A stretch of 63,953 nucleotides of DNA from IMG/VR virus record IMGVR_UViG_3300030329_001933, positions 1 through 63,953 of that record; one strand, 5' to 3'. Of the stretch, positions 40,500 through 49,724 are shown piece after piece. The stretch comes from a virus. Both the position numbers and the translations under genes were made by a program. The notes below the pieces were generated by a model, which saw nothing but the letters and a program-made list of their open reading frames with translations, was not told the DNA's origin and did not search any database. How positions within the stretch are numbered: the first letter of the stretch is position 1; every line of letters starts with the position of its first letter.

Positions 40500-40967
40500 A
40501 TGAGATTAAGTAAGAATTTTGTATTATCAGAAATAACTCGAAGTAATACAGCGAAAAGATTAGGTATAAGTAATGAGCCAACAAAGAAACATTTGGAGAG
40601 CATGCAAAGGCTTATATCTAATCTTATACAACCTATGCGTAACGAGCTTGGCCCTATTCGGATCACTAGTGGTTATCGCAGCCCGCAACTTAATCGTTCA
40701 ATTGGTGGGAGTAATAAAAGCCAACATTGTAAAGGTGAAGCTTTAGACCTCCAGTTTTGGAAGGATGGCCAGATGTGTAATAAAGAAATTTATTACTGGA
40801 TTTTAAAGTCTGGCTTAGAGTTCGATCAAATGATTAACGAGTTTGATTTTTCTTGGATACACGTATCCCTTAAGGAAAATGAGAATAGAAAAGACGTTTT
40901 AGAAGCTTATAAGGATGAAGATGGAGATACTAAGTATAGGTTTGCTCCAGATATAGCTACAATATAG
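40500..40967 (+). CDS. Peptidase M15-family endolysin, 155 aa
   Basis: The zinc-peptidase ligands are H76, D83 and H121 in SQHCKGEALDLQF and SWIHVSL, preceded by ITSGYRSPQLN, the signature of Peptidase_M15_3. It cleaves peptide cross-links in peptidoglycan at lysis. It lacks a signal peptide, so holins must release it, and the following gene is a 3TM-type holin starting at a GTG that overlaps its stop. Confidence 0.9.
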   Translation: MRLSKNFVLSEITRSNTAKRLGISNEPTKKHLESMQRLISNLIQPMRNELGPIRITSGYRSPQLNRSIGGSNKSQHCKGEALDLQFWKDGQMCNKEIYYWILKSGLEFDQMINEFDFSWIHVSLKENENRKDVLEAYKDEDGDTKYRFAPDIATI

Positions 40968-41353
40968 TGAGTAAGTTATTAGACATATTAGGTGGTGGAG
41001 TTGTAAAACAAGTCGGAGATGTTTTAGATAGTCTAACAACATCTAAGGATGAAAAGATGGCCGCTAAAAGAGCTATGGAAGAAATCCTAATGAAGGCAGA
41101 AAGCCAAGCTCAAGAGCAAGTTACAAGACGTTGGGAGGCTGATATGAAGTCAGATAACTGGCTTAGTAAAAACATTAGACCTCTAATATGTATATTTTTA
41201 ACTGCAATTTTTGTAGTTTTGTCAGTATTTGACGGGAATGTAGGAGGTTTTGTGATTCAAGAGAGTTATATTCCTATTTATCAAACGTTATTAATAACAG
41301 TATATGGGGCTTACTTCGCAGGTAGGTCTATAGAGAAAATAAAGAAAAAGTAA
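40967..41353 (+). CDS. Three-helix holin-type protein (3TM family), 128 aa
   Basis: GTG start overlapping the endolysin stop. An amphipathic N-terminal helical region with Ala/Glu/Lys (ESQAQEQVTRRWEADMKSDN) precedes the characteristic W-LSKNIRPL block and membrane helices (LICIFLTAIFVVLSVF and LLITVYGAYFAG), ending in IEKIKKK. It matches the holin-of-3TM superfamily. It would form the lesion that lets the M15 enzyme reach the wall. Confidence 0.8.
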   Translation: MSKLLDILGGGVVKQVGDVLDSLTTSKDEKMAAKRAMEEILMKAESQAQEQVTRRWEADMKSDNWLSKNIRPLICIFLTAIFVVLSVFDGNVGGFVIQESYIPIYQTLLITVYGAYFAGRSIEKIKKK

Positions 41354-41354
41354 A

Positions 41355-42911
41355 ATGGGTTCATTAAAAGGTAAATCTATATCGAAGACATATCAAAATA
41401 TACTTCAAACAAGTTCTGAAGTATTAGATTCAAATCTTAAAGGTGTTGAAACAGGTAAGGGTGGTTCTACTGCTATGAATCTTTCAACAGATAGAGCTGA
41501 GTTTTTAAAAGTAGGTATTGGTACAGGTGGTACTCAACCTGATGGTTTACTTCACGTAATGTCAGTTAGTGCTGGATCTGTAACCGCTAGTTCTTTTGCT
41601 AATCAGTTGATATTAGAAAACTCTGGAGACTCAGGTTTATCTATACTGTCGGGATCTTCAGCTTCAGGTAATATTTACTTTGGAGATGCAAGTGATAACG
41701 ATGTTGGTAGAATATTTTATGATCACGCTAACGACTCTATGAGCTTTGCAACCTCAGGGTCAGAGGTTATGAAATTAGATAAAGGGGGTAACCTTAACAT
41801 TAGTGGTACTCTGTCTCAGTCTGATGATAGATTTGAGCTTATAGAAATGTTTGAAAAGCTTCCTAGTTTAGGGGCAACAGATGCTGTTATAACTCAATCA
41901 TCTAGTGCTACAACAGCTGTAACTTTAAACTCTAAGTATGGTATTATTACTATGCAAGCTGTAGATTTAGCTGCAACAGACACTGTAGAGTTTACCTTCA
42001 ATAATGATTTTATATACGGAACAACATCTCAAGTTTTAGTTAACTTACAGGACGGGGGGACTATAGCTGATAACGCTATGATAAATATCCTTGTTCATGA
42101 TGTTGCTGATGGATCTTGCAAGATACGTCTTGGTACTAATGGTACTGACGTTGCTTCTCAAACTTTTAAGTTATTTTTTATAATAGATCCATATATAACC
42201 CCTAATCAAAACTTTGTTTTAGGTGGTACTGATACTGGAGGGGTTCAGGCATCTGATAATACTGGTAGACACACGTCTTTTGCTGGAATAAAACTAGTTA
42301 CAGGAGCCACAGATAATGATAAGACTATACTAACCCCAAGAGATGCTACTACTGAAATGCCAGGAGGGTATGACTCTTCAGCTTGGGCTTCTGTAGGGTT
42401 CGGGACAGAAAATAAAATAGAATTTTCTGCAGCTGTATCTACGGCAGCTTCAATAGCTGATGCTTCAATATGGGCTGGGGTAAAGTTAACTGAGACTGGG
42501 ACCTATATTACAGATGCAAATCAGGCTTACTTTTTGTACGCCTCAAACGATGATCTAGGAACTATAACTACAAACGCTAACCTACATTTTGTTTATAGTG
42601 TTGGGGGAGCGGATTACATAACAGATTTAGGTATAGCGGTTGCTGTTAATACAGTATATAGATTACGTATTGTTTTTGACGAGAATAGAAAGATTAGTGT
42701 TTTTGTAAACAACGTTCAGTATGGTTTAAATAATACGGTTATTAATGCAACAACTCCTGGGGGTGTAACTCAGGCTGTTAGAACAGAGAAGTCATTAGCT
42801 ATGACGGATGATATAGACCTGTTACCTTTTATAGGTGTCCAGACACACACAACAGCAACTAAAGGTATACAGATTGGATATGTTAAAATGTCAAGAGATT
42901 TATACGAGTAG
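41355..42911 (+). CDS. Tail-fibre-like protein with lectin-like C-terminal domain, 518 aa
   Basis: The N-terminus (MGSLKGKSISKTYQNILQTS) leads into a repetitive segment with LHVMSVSAG, NIYFGDASDN and MKLDKGGNLNI, as in fibre adaptor and chaperone-type fibre regions. The C-terminal two-thirds are beta-rich, with features of a concanavalin-like sandwich ending RIVFDENRKISVFVNN. It is likely a receptor-binding fibre. It is positioned directly after the lysis genes. Confidence 0.75.
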   Translation: MGSLKGKSISKTYQNILQTSSEVLDSNLKGVETGKGGSTAMNLSTDRAEFLKVGIGTGGTQPDGLLHVMSVSAGSVTASSFANQLILENSGDSGLSILSGSSASGNIYFGDASDNDVGRIFYDHANDSMSFATSGSEVMKLDKGGNLNISGTLSQSDDRFELIEMFEKLPSLGATDAVITQSSSATTAVTLNSKYGIITMQAVDLAATDTVEFTFNNDFIYGTTSQVLVNLQDGGTIADNAMINILVHDVADGSCKIRLGTNGTDVASQTFKLFFIIDPYITPNQNFVLGGTDTGGVQASDNTGRHTSFAGIKLVTGATDNDKTILTPRDATTEMPGGYDSSAWASVGFGTENKIEFSAAVSTAASIADASIWAGVKLTETGTYITDANQAYFLYASNDDLGTITTNANLHFVYSVGGADYITDLGIAVAVNTVYRLRIVFDENRKISVFVNNVQYGLNNTVINATTPGGVTQAVRTEKSLAMTDDIDLLPFIGVQTHTTATKGIQIGYVKMSRDLYE

Positions 42912-42928
42912 AAATTAAATTAAACTAA

Positions 42929-43207
42929 ATGGAAGCAATAAACCCTATTATAAGAAAGATAACAATAGGGGACTTAAAACAAGGTTTAACCTACCAGGTG
43001 GGTCAAACAATGTTGGGTGGTTCTCTAAAGGTTACAGCCATCATTCAAGATGAGGCAGCATGGTATAAGCATCAACAGGTAGTTTACGATGTATACGTAA
43101 AAAAAGAAACGGAAGAGTTTTCAAGACCTTGGAAAAGGTTTTTCTCTCAACCAACAGCTATAGAGTATAACACTTCGGTACTGGAAGAAGAGTACGAGGT
43201 TAAGTAA
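42929..43207 (+). CDS. Hypothetical protein, 92 aa
   Basis: A compact mixed protein (MEAINPIIRKITIGDLKQGL) with strand-rich middle sequence and an acidic/aromatic C-terminus. No motif is recognised. It is near the head genes and starts 17 bases after the fibre gene. Confidence 0.6.
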   Translation: MEAINPIIRKITIGDLKQGLTYQVGQTMLGGSLKVTAIIQDEAAWYKHQQVVYDVYVKKETEEFSRPWKRFFSQPTAIEYNTSVLEEEYEVK

Positions 43208-43232
43208 AGGGTAAACGTAAATACAATCAAAG

Positions 43233-43802
43233 ATGAAGCCAATTAAAGATGTCTACTGGATAGAGGTAGAAAAAGAAACAGAAGATACTATAATGTTAAA
43301 CGGAAAAGAGTTGTATAGAGATACCTCTTATGACCCTATGAAGTTAGCGAGACAATATGGTACGGTGTATAAGACACCAATGCAAGACACTAAAGAGACG
43401 GGAATACAGGAGGGTGATAAGGTTTGGTTTCACCATTTTATAGCTACCGATACAAACCTTGTAAAACATGCTGATAAAGATAATATATATCAAGCCTTTG
43501 CAGAGCAGGTATATCTTATTAAGAGAGATGAAGAGTATATTCCTGTAGGGGTTTGGAACTTTATGGAGCAGGAGATGAAAGATCCAGAGCAGTCTGAATC
43601 TGGAATATTTTTAGAAACTTCAGCCTCTGAAGTAGAGCTTCATGGAAAGGCAGTTATTCTAAATGACTGGATGAAAGATCAAGGAGTTAGTGAGGGAGAT
43701 AGGGTAATGTGGAGTGAGAACTCTGAGTACGATATGGATATAGATGGAAAGAAACTTCTTCGTATGCGTAACTTTGATGTTTTAGCTGTCTATGAAGGGT
43801 AA
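43233..43802 (+). CDS. Tandem GroES-like (co-chaperonin) protein, 189 aa
   Basis: Two GroES-type blocks are seen. The first (about 43-105) has GTVYKTP ... GIQEGDKVWFHHF. The second (about 137-189) has GKAVILND ... GVSEGDRVMW, a loop, GKKLLRMRNFDVLAVYEG. The GD-V motif and the DVLAV end are GroES marks. A fused pair is not the normal 97-residue single domain. It sits just before the terminase genes, so helping host GroEL fold the capsid protein is a good guess, as with T4 gp31. Confidence 0.8.
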   Translation: MKPIKDVYWIEVEKETEDTIMLNGKELYRDTSYDPMKLARQYGTVYKTPMQDTKETGIQEGDKVWFHHFIATDTNLVKHADKDNIYQAFAEQVYLIKRDEEYIPVGVWNFMEQEMKDPEQSESGIFLETSASEVELHGKAVILNDWMKDQGVSEGDRVMWSENSEYDMDIDGKKLLRMRNFDVLAVYEG

Positions 43803-44079
43803 TAATAAAAATTATGCTTTAGAGACTTTAGAGAAGTTAATAGAAGCAAGTAAAGGGGCTGTAGATCTTCTTATAGAAGAGATAGGTAAACCTTTAATAG
43901 AAGAAGATGACGCTAAAAGAAGACAAGCTATAAAAGCAAAAAGAGAATGCTTTGAGGACTGTCAAGAAATTCTTTTAGGAATAAAAAACCTTGAGGATAG
44001 AATCAAGGAAGGAGAATCCTTAATAGAAGAGAAAAAAGATTTTAAAGGATCTTTTGCTGAACGGTATGCAAAAAAGTGA
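43792..44079 (+). CDS. Coiled-coil protein upstream of terminase (possible small subunit), 95 aa
   Basis: Helical throughout (LIEASKGAVDLLIEEIGKPL and ILLGIKNLEDRIKEGESLIE), with acidic and basic patches and a FAERYAKK end. The gene overlaps the GroES-like gene by 11 bases and the large terminase by 14, a place typical of terS. A small-terminase role is by position; no helix-turn-helix is visible. Confidence 0.5.
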   Translation: MKGNNKNYALETLEKLIEASKGAVDLLIEEIGKPLIEEDDAKRRQAIKAKRECFEDCQEILLGIKNLEDRIKEGESLIEEKKDFKGSFAERYAKK

Positions 44080-46147
44080 TAAGATATATCTTACCGAAGG
44101 TAGTGAGGGAGAGGTCTTAGAGTTTGATAACTTAAAGATAGTTCTACCTAAAAAACCTAGATATAAGAAGGATATATTATATCACAACCTACCTAAGAAA
44201 CAACAAAGGTGGACTAGAGAGGATATACCAAAGGGGTTAACTAGAGAGAATGCTACAGATTATGTAGACTATATAGAAGAGGAATTTAGACGTAGAGAGG
44301 AAGGTTTGTGGTTTTACAACAACGGAGTCCCTACGTATATTACTGGATCTCATTATATGTTTATCCAGTGGAGTAAAATAGACGTTGGTTTTCCTGATTA
44401 CAGGGATGCCAACAGAACGTTCTTTATTTTTTGGGAAGCGTGTAAAAACGACAAGAACTCTTACGGGATGTGTTTCCTTAAGAACAGACGTAGTGGTTTT
44501 TCATATATGGCTAGTAGTGAGATAGTTAACTTAGCTACTCAGGTTTACGATAGTAATTTTGGATTATTATCTAAAACAGGAGCTGATGCTAAGACTATGT
44601 TTACTGACAAGGTAGTCCGTATATACAGAAACTACCCGTTCTTTTTTCAACCTATACAAGACGGTTCTAGTAATCCTCGTGTAGAGCTCGCATTTAGGGA
44701 GCCTGCTAAAAAGATTACAAAGAATCAGAAACATATAGAAAAGTCTGAGGCTTTAAACTCTATAATAGATTGGAAGAATACTGCTGATAATAGTTATGAT
44801 GGAATGAAGCTTAAACTTCTAGTTCATGATGAAGCTGGTAAGTGGACAGGTCAAAACTCTATTAAGAAGAATTGGGGTGTAACCCAAACCTGTTTACTAC
44901 TAGGTAGAAAGGTTGTAGGTAAGTGTATGATGGGATCTACTGCTAACAAGCAGCAGGATGGTGGTGCAGAGTTTAAAGATATATTCTACGATTCTGATAT
45001 GGGAGAGAAAGATCTTAACGGTAGGACTAAAAGTGGTTTATATAAATTATTTATTCCTGCTTACGATAATCTAGAGGGCTTTATTGATGAGTATGGTTAT
45101 AGTGTTATAGATACTCCAGATAAGCCAGTAATGGGTATTGATGAAATGGTTATTGATACTGGAGCTAGAGATTATATTCAGAATAGAAGAGAGGCTTTAA
45201 AGAACGATACAACAGCGTTATCAGAGTTTAAGCGTCAGTTTCCATTTACTGTAGAAGAGGCTTTTAGAAATGACACACAAAGTTGTATATTTGATGTCGA
45301 AAGAATCTATCAACAGATGGATTACAACGAGGTTAATAGCACTCCTACAACAAGGGGTGAGTTTGTTTGGAAGAATGGCGTACAGGATAGCGAGGTTATG
45401 TGGATACCTCACAGAAAGGGTAAGTGGGAGATTACTTGGGTTCCAGAGGCTCAAAACCAAAATATTGTTTCCTCTAGGTATAATAAAAAATTTCCTGGAA
45501 GGTCAAACGATTTGGTTGCAGGTTGTGACCCTTATGATCATGACACCACTACTGATGGTAGGAGATCTGATGCTGCTGCTCATGTTTTTCATAAGTTTAG
45601 TATGTCAAGTGATGCGTCTATGCAGTTTGTATGTGAGTACATTAATAGACCACCTAAGGCAGAAATATTTTACGAAGACATGATTAAGATGTGTGTGTTC
45701 TATGGTTGTCAGATATTAGTGGAGAATAATAAGGTCGGGATACTAAAGTACTTTGAAAATAGAGGATACTACGAGTACCTTATGGATAGACCAGACATGA
45801 CTCACACAGAGTGGAGTAGAGGAAAGCAAAAGACTAAGGGTATACCTGGATCAGGTGCTGCAGTAATTAATGCTCAAGCAGAGGCTATAGCTACTTATAT
45901 ATATGACCATGTCGGTTATAACGCAGATACAGGAGAGATAGGAAGATGTTTTTTTAACACGCTACTAGATGATTGGAGCAGATTTGAGATAGATAATAGA
46001 ACAAAGTACGATGCTAGTATATCGTCATCATTGGCTTTACTAGCGTCACAAAAGTATATAAAACCAAAAAAAGAATTAAAGGTATCATCCCCTTTAGTTA
46101 AAAGATATAGTAATAAGGGAATGTTTAGCAAACAGATAAAGACATGA
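44066..46147 (+). CDS. terL: Terminase large subunit, 693 aa
   Basis: The ATG at 44066 is preferred to the TTG twelve bases upstream. The N-terminal ATPase has a Walker A variant CFLKNRRSGFSYMAS, as in crAss-like phages, and a Walker B KLLVHDEAGKW. The C-terminal RNase H-type nuclease begins VAGCDPYDHD with further acidic residues (DGRRSDAAAH). An early segment WFYNNGVPTYITGSHYMF is a crAss-like mark. It packages DNA through the portal. The length is normal. Confidence 0.92.
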   Translation: MQKSDKIYLTEGSEGEVLEFDNLKIVLPKKPRYKKDILYHNLPKKQQRWTREDIPKGLTRENATDYVDYIEEEFRRREEGLWFYNNGVPTYITGSHYMFIQWSKIDVGFPDYRDANRTFFIFWEACKNDKNSYGMCFLKNRRSGFSYMASSEIVNLATQVYDSNFGLLSKTGADAKTMFTDKVVRIYRNYPFFFQPIQDGSSNPRVELAFREPAKKITKNQKHIEKSEALNSIIDWKNTADNSYDGMKLKLLVHDEAGKWTGQNSIKKNWGVTQTCLLLGRKVVGKCMMGSTANKQQDGGAEFKDIFYDSDMGEKDLNGRTKSGLYKLFIPAYDNLEGFIDEYGYSVIDTPDKPVMGIDEMVIDTGARDYIQNRREALKNDTTALSEFKRQFPFTVEEAFRNDTQSCIFDVERIYQQMDYNEVNSTPTTRGEFVWKNGVQDSEVMWIPHRKGKWEITWVPEAQNQNIVSSRYNKKFPGRSNDLVAGCDPYDHDTTTDGRRSDAAAHVFHKFSMSSDASMQFVCEYINRPPKAEIFYEDMIKMCVFYGCQILVENNKVGILKYFENRGYYEYLMDRPDMTHTEWSRGKQKTKGIPGSGAAVINAQAEAIATYIYDHVGYNADTGEIGRCFFNTLLDDWSRFEIDNRTKYDASISSSLALLASQKYIKPKKELKVSSPLVKRYSNKGMFSKQIKT

Positions 46148-48543
46148 TATTCAATAAACAAAAAGATAAGTTGAATGGTTACCCATCACCTTTGGCAACA
46201 AACGAGGAGAAGGCTACTAAAGAATACGGGCTTGAGTATTTCAAGACTATGTATTATGAGTGGCACAACAACGGTGACGTTTACTTTAGAGATCGTAAGA
46301 TGCGGTATAATCGTAATAGATCTTACGCTGAGGGTAACCAAGATGTAGGTAAGTATAAAGATTTACTTGACGTTCAGGGAGACTCTTCTTACCTTAATAT
46401 AGATTGGAGCCCTGTTTCCATTATCCCTAAGTTTGTTGACGTTATTGTTAATGGTATGGTTAACCAGGAGTATGATGTAAAAGCCAAATCTATAGATCCT
46501 ATTGCTGCCAACGAGAGGATGCAAAAGAAGAAGGAGATGTATGGTAATATGTTAACTAAAGATTTCTTAGAAGGACTTGAAGATGAGACTGGATTACCAT
46601 TAACCCCTAAAGGATTTGTTGCTGAAAGTTCTGAAGAGGTTGAGATGTTTATGGCACTTAACTACAAACAGAATGTTGAGATAGCTTTAGAGAAAGCTAT
46701 AGAGTATACCTTAGATGTTAATGATTATGACGAGGTAAAGCGACACATGATTCGTGACCTTGTTGTTTTAGGTTTATGTGCTGCTAAAACAGAAATGTCA
46801 AAAACAGAGGGTGTTAAAATAAGACACGTAGATCCTGTAAATCTTATCACTTCTTTCTCTGCTAAACCAGACTTTAAAAACATACGTCACGCAGGTGAGA
46901 TATACTCTATGACTATTGCTGATTTAAAGCAACAAGCTGGTGACGAGTTTAGTGAAGAGGATTATATTAAGATCGCTTCAGAGTATGCTGGGAAGAATAA
47001 CAACCCGTCCAACTATGGTACTCAAGCTTACTACGAGAATGGTAACGAGACTTATGACTATGATAAGTTTAGTGTTAATATATTAGACGCTGAGTTTATT
47101 ACAAGCCACTCTTTAAAATACGAGAAGAAAGATAATAAGTATGGTGGTTATTCTGTAAATAAAAAACCATCAAACTATAAGAAACCTAAAAAATCTAAAA
47201 CAAAAAGAGAGGACATAGGCTCTACAGTAAAGGTTATATATAAAGGAAAGTATATTGTGGGTACAGATTATGTCTTTAACTACGGCATGATGAAGGATAT
47301 GCCTAGACCTAAGTCTAACTTATCTGAAACAAGGTTGTCTTATATTATATATCAACCAAACCTTTACAAGATGAAGAGTCGTTCTTTAGTTGATAGAATG
47401 ATTCCTTTTGCTGACCAAATACAGTTAGCGCACCTTAAAATACAACACGTACTTGCTAAGGCTAGACCTAAGGGTGCAGCGTTTGAGATTGGCTCTTTAG
47501 AAAACGTTTCTAAAGGTGATGGTGGAACGTTTACCCCTATGGAGCTTCAAGAAATCTACGATCAAACTGGTAACATCTATTACAGACGTATAGATGATGA
47601 AGGTCAGATGACTGGAGCTATGCCTATACAGGAATTAGAGAATGGTATAGGTCGTGATTTCAACACCCTTATTGGAGTTTATAATCACAATATGCAGATG
47701 ATTCGTGACGTGACTGGTGTTAACGAAGCAAGAGATGCTTCTAAACCATCTAGTGAAGCTTTAGTTGGTGTTCAGAAATTATCTTTACTAGCGTCTAATA
47801 ACGCTACAAGAGATATTAACGATGCTTATCTTAATGTTACTAGAAGAGTGTCTCAAAGTGTTACTATACGTATGCAAGACTTAGTGAACTTTAAAGGTTT
47901 GCATAAGATGTATACTAACGTTATAGGGGATACTTCTATGCACTCTATAGATATGATGAAGAAGTTATCTATTCACGAGTTTGGTATTACACTCGATGTA
48001 GCCCCTAGTGAGGAAGAGAAGCAAATGATGGAGCAAAACATTCAGGTCTCTTTAGCTCAGAAAGAGCTTAGGCTTGAGGACGCTATTATGATTCGTTCTA
48101 TTAAGAACATTAAGATGGCTAACCAGATGTTAATCCTTCGTAGAACTAAGTATCAAAAAGAACAACAAGCTCAAGCTCAGCAAGCGTCAGAACAAAACGC
48201 TATGTTACAACAACAGTCAGCTCAACAGGCTGCGCAGCTTAAGCAGCAAGAGATGCAGGCAGAAATGCAGATAGAGCAGGCTCGTGTTCAAGCTAAAGCT
48301 CAGGCTGATATGGAGCTTAAGCAATTAGAGTTCCAATTAAAGGAGCAGTTTGAGCAGGCTCAACACCAAAGAAGACTTAGAGAAATAGAGCTTGGTAATC
48401 TTGGTAAAGAGGGTACTGCTAGTATTCAAGGAGAGGTTCGTAAAGCTGTTCAAGAGCAGTCTGCTATGAATCAATCTCAAATGATAGAGCAAAGAAAAGA
48501 TCGTAGAGGTCCTTTAGGTGAGGAACAAAATGTATCTCAATAG
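46144..48543 (+). CDS. Portal protein, 799 aa
   Basis: Large portal of the crAss-like type: acidic clip and wing regions (VDVIVNGMVNQEYDVKAKS), a long stem, and the LIPFADQIQLAHLKIQHVLA helix. The C-terminal tail (about 670-770) is Gln-rich and coiled-coil, rich in Ala/Glu/Gln. It forms the dodecameric portal to which the terminase docks. It overlaps terL as ATGA. Confidence 0.9.
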   Translation: MIFNKQKDKLNGYPSPLATNEEKATKEYGLEYFKTMYYEWHNNGDVYFRDRKMRYNRNRSYAEGNQDVGKYKDLLDVQGDSSYLNIDWSPVSIIPKFVDVIVNGMVNQEYDVKAKSIDPIAANERMQKKKEMYGNMLTKDFLEGLEDETGLPLTPKGFVAESSEEVEMFMALNYKQNVEIALEKAIEYTLDVNDYDEVKRHMIRDLVVLGLCAAKTEMSKTEGVKIRHVDPVNLITSFSAKPDFKNIRHAGEIYSMTIADLKQQAGDEFSEEDYIKIASEYAGKNNNPSNYGTQAYYENGNETYDYDKFSVNILDAEFITSHSLKYEKKDNKYGGYSVNKKPSNYKKPKKSKTKREDIGSTVKVIYKGKYIVGTDYVFNYGMMKDMPRPKSNLSETRLSYIIYQPNLYKMKSRSLVDRMIPFADQIQLAHLKIQHVLAKARPKGAAFEIGSLENVSKGDGGTFTPMELQEIYDQTGNIYYRRIDDEGQMTGAMPIQELENGIGRDFNTLIGVYNHNMQMIRDVTGVNEARDASKPSSEALVGVQKLSLLASNNATRDINDAYLNVTRRVSQSVTIRMQDLVNFKGLHKMYTNVIGDTSMHSIDMMKKLSIHEFGITLDVAPSEEEKQMMEQNIQVSLAQKELRLEDAIMIRSIKNIKMANQMLILRRTKYQKEQQAQAQQASEQNAMLQQQSAQQAAQLKQQEMQAEMQIEQARVQAKAQADMELKQLEFQLKEQFEQAQHQRRLREIELGNLGKEGTASIQGEVRKAVQEQSAMNQSQMIEQRKDRRGPLGEEQNVSQ

Positions 48544-48574
48544 TTTGACATTAATGTAAAAAAGTTTATATTTG
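48544..48574 (+). promoter_or_regulatory. Strong Bacteroidetes-type promoter for head genes
   Basis: TTTG (48544-48547), a 19-base spacer and TATATTTG (48567-48574) give the full Bacteroidetes -33/-7 consensus. It lies 30 bases before the scaffold ATG. It should provide extra transcription of scaffold and capsid, which are needed in bulk. Confidence 0.8.
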
Positions 48575-48603
48575 CGAAATTAACATAAATTAAATTTAAG
48601 ATA

Positions 48604-49695
48604 ATGGGAATAGAAGATCAATTTGCAAAAGCATTCGGTGGCGAAGTTGTCGGCACTGAAGCAGATAATAATAATACTGTTGATTTGACAACTGACCAAA
48701 ATCAGGAAGAGGTTCAACAGCAGGATCAATCTGCAACGCATGAGGAATCAAACGTTGTAGATTTGACGACAAATGAGAGTTCTTTAAATACTGAGGAAAC
48801 TACTAATGTTGACGAACCTCAAACTAGTCAACCAGAAGAGGGTCAAGGAATCAGTGATGAACAAGTTTTCAAATACCTTAGCGAGAAGCTTGGGCGAGAA
48901 TTAACATCTTATGATGATCTTAACACAACGAGTGAACAAACAGAAAGCAATGACTTTGCTAGCGAGCAGCTTCAAGTTATTAATGAGTATGTTAAAAACA
49001 CTGGTCGTACAGTTCAAGATTACCTAAACACTCAAACGGTTGATTTATCTAACGTGTCTGATGACGCTGTAATGAAGGAGTATCTTAAGCTAGAAAATCC
49101 AAGTTTAACTGAAGCTGAGTTAAATGACTACATTGCTGCAACATATAAAACAGACTCAGAGGAATATAGTTCTAGGGAGACCAACGCTGGTAAGGTTCAA
49201 CTTACTAAGGACGCTAAAACTGCTAGAGACTACTTTAATCAGATTAAAGAGGATTATGCTATGCCAATTAAGGCAGATGATCCTGGAGTATCTGAGGCAG
49301 AAAGAGGTGAATGGTTATCTCAAATGGAAGGGACAGTTAACGACCTAGAAGGTTTGTCTTTTTCTATGAATGACCAAGGTGAAGAGTTTGTTTATAATCT
49401 AGATGACGATGCTCGTCAGGAGATTAAAGGCTACAACTCTAACCTAGAAAACTTTTTCGATAAGTATGTTAATGAAAGTGGTGACTGGAACTTTGACGCT
49501 TTGAATACGGATATGTACATCTTAAACAATATAGACAAGATTGTTAGGGGTGTTGCTAATCAGTATAGAAGTAAAGGAACAGAAAGCGTAATTAACGAGA
49601 TTAAGAACCCTTCGTTTACACAAGATAAACAGGAGGCTCCTCAGAAGCAAAGAACTACTTTAGATATGCTCAGAAATGAGATATGGAATAAATAA
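48604..49695 (+). CDS. Head scaffolding-like protein, 363 aa
   Basis: The N-terminal ~110 residues are disordered, acidic and Gln/Thr-rich (NNTVDLTTDQNQEEVQQQ). Helical charged regions follow, and the C-terminus is short and basic (RTTLDMLRNEIWNK). That order (acidic helices then a basic capsid-binding tail) is typical of scaffolds. It lies between portal and major capsid genes, sharing their strong promoter. Confidence 0.8.
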   Translation: MGIEDQFAKAFGGEVVGTEADNNNTVDLTTDQNQEEVQQQDQSATHEESNVVDLTTNESSLNTEETTNVDEPQTSQPEEGQGISDEQVFKYLSEKLGRELTSYDDLNTTSEQTESNDFASEQLQVINEYVKNTGRTVQDYLNTQTVDLSNVSDDAVMKEYLKLENPSLTEAELNDYIAATYKTDSEEYSSRETNAGKVQLTKDAKTARDYFNQIKEDYAMPIKADDPGVSEAERGEWLSQMEGTVNDLEGLSFSMNDQGEEFVYNLDDDARQEIKGYNSNLENFFDKYVNESGDWNFDALNTDMYILNNIDKIVRGVANQYRSKGTESVINEIKNPSFTQDKQEAPQKQRTTLDMLRNEIWNK

Positions 49696-49724
49696 AGTAA
49701 TTAAATTTTTAAAATTAAAACAAA

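Noticed and set aside
45270-45683. 137-codon plus-strand frame inside terL
   Set aside because: Out-of-frame shadow of the terminase gene, which has clear ATPase and nuclease motifs.
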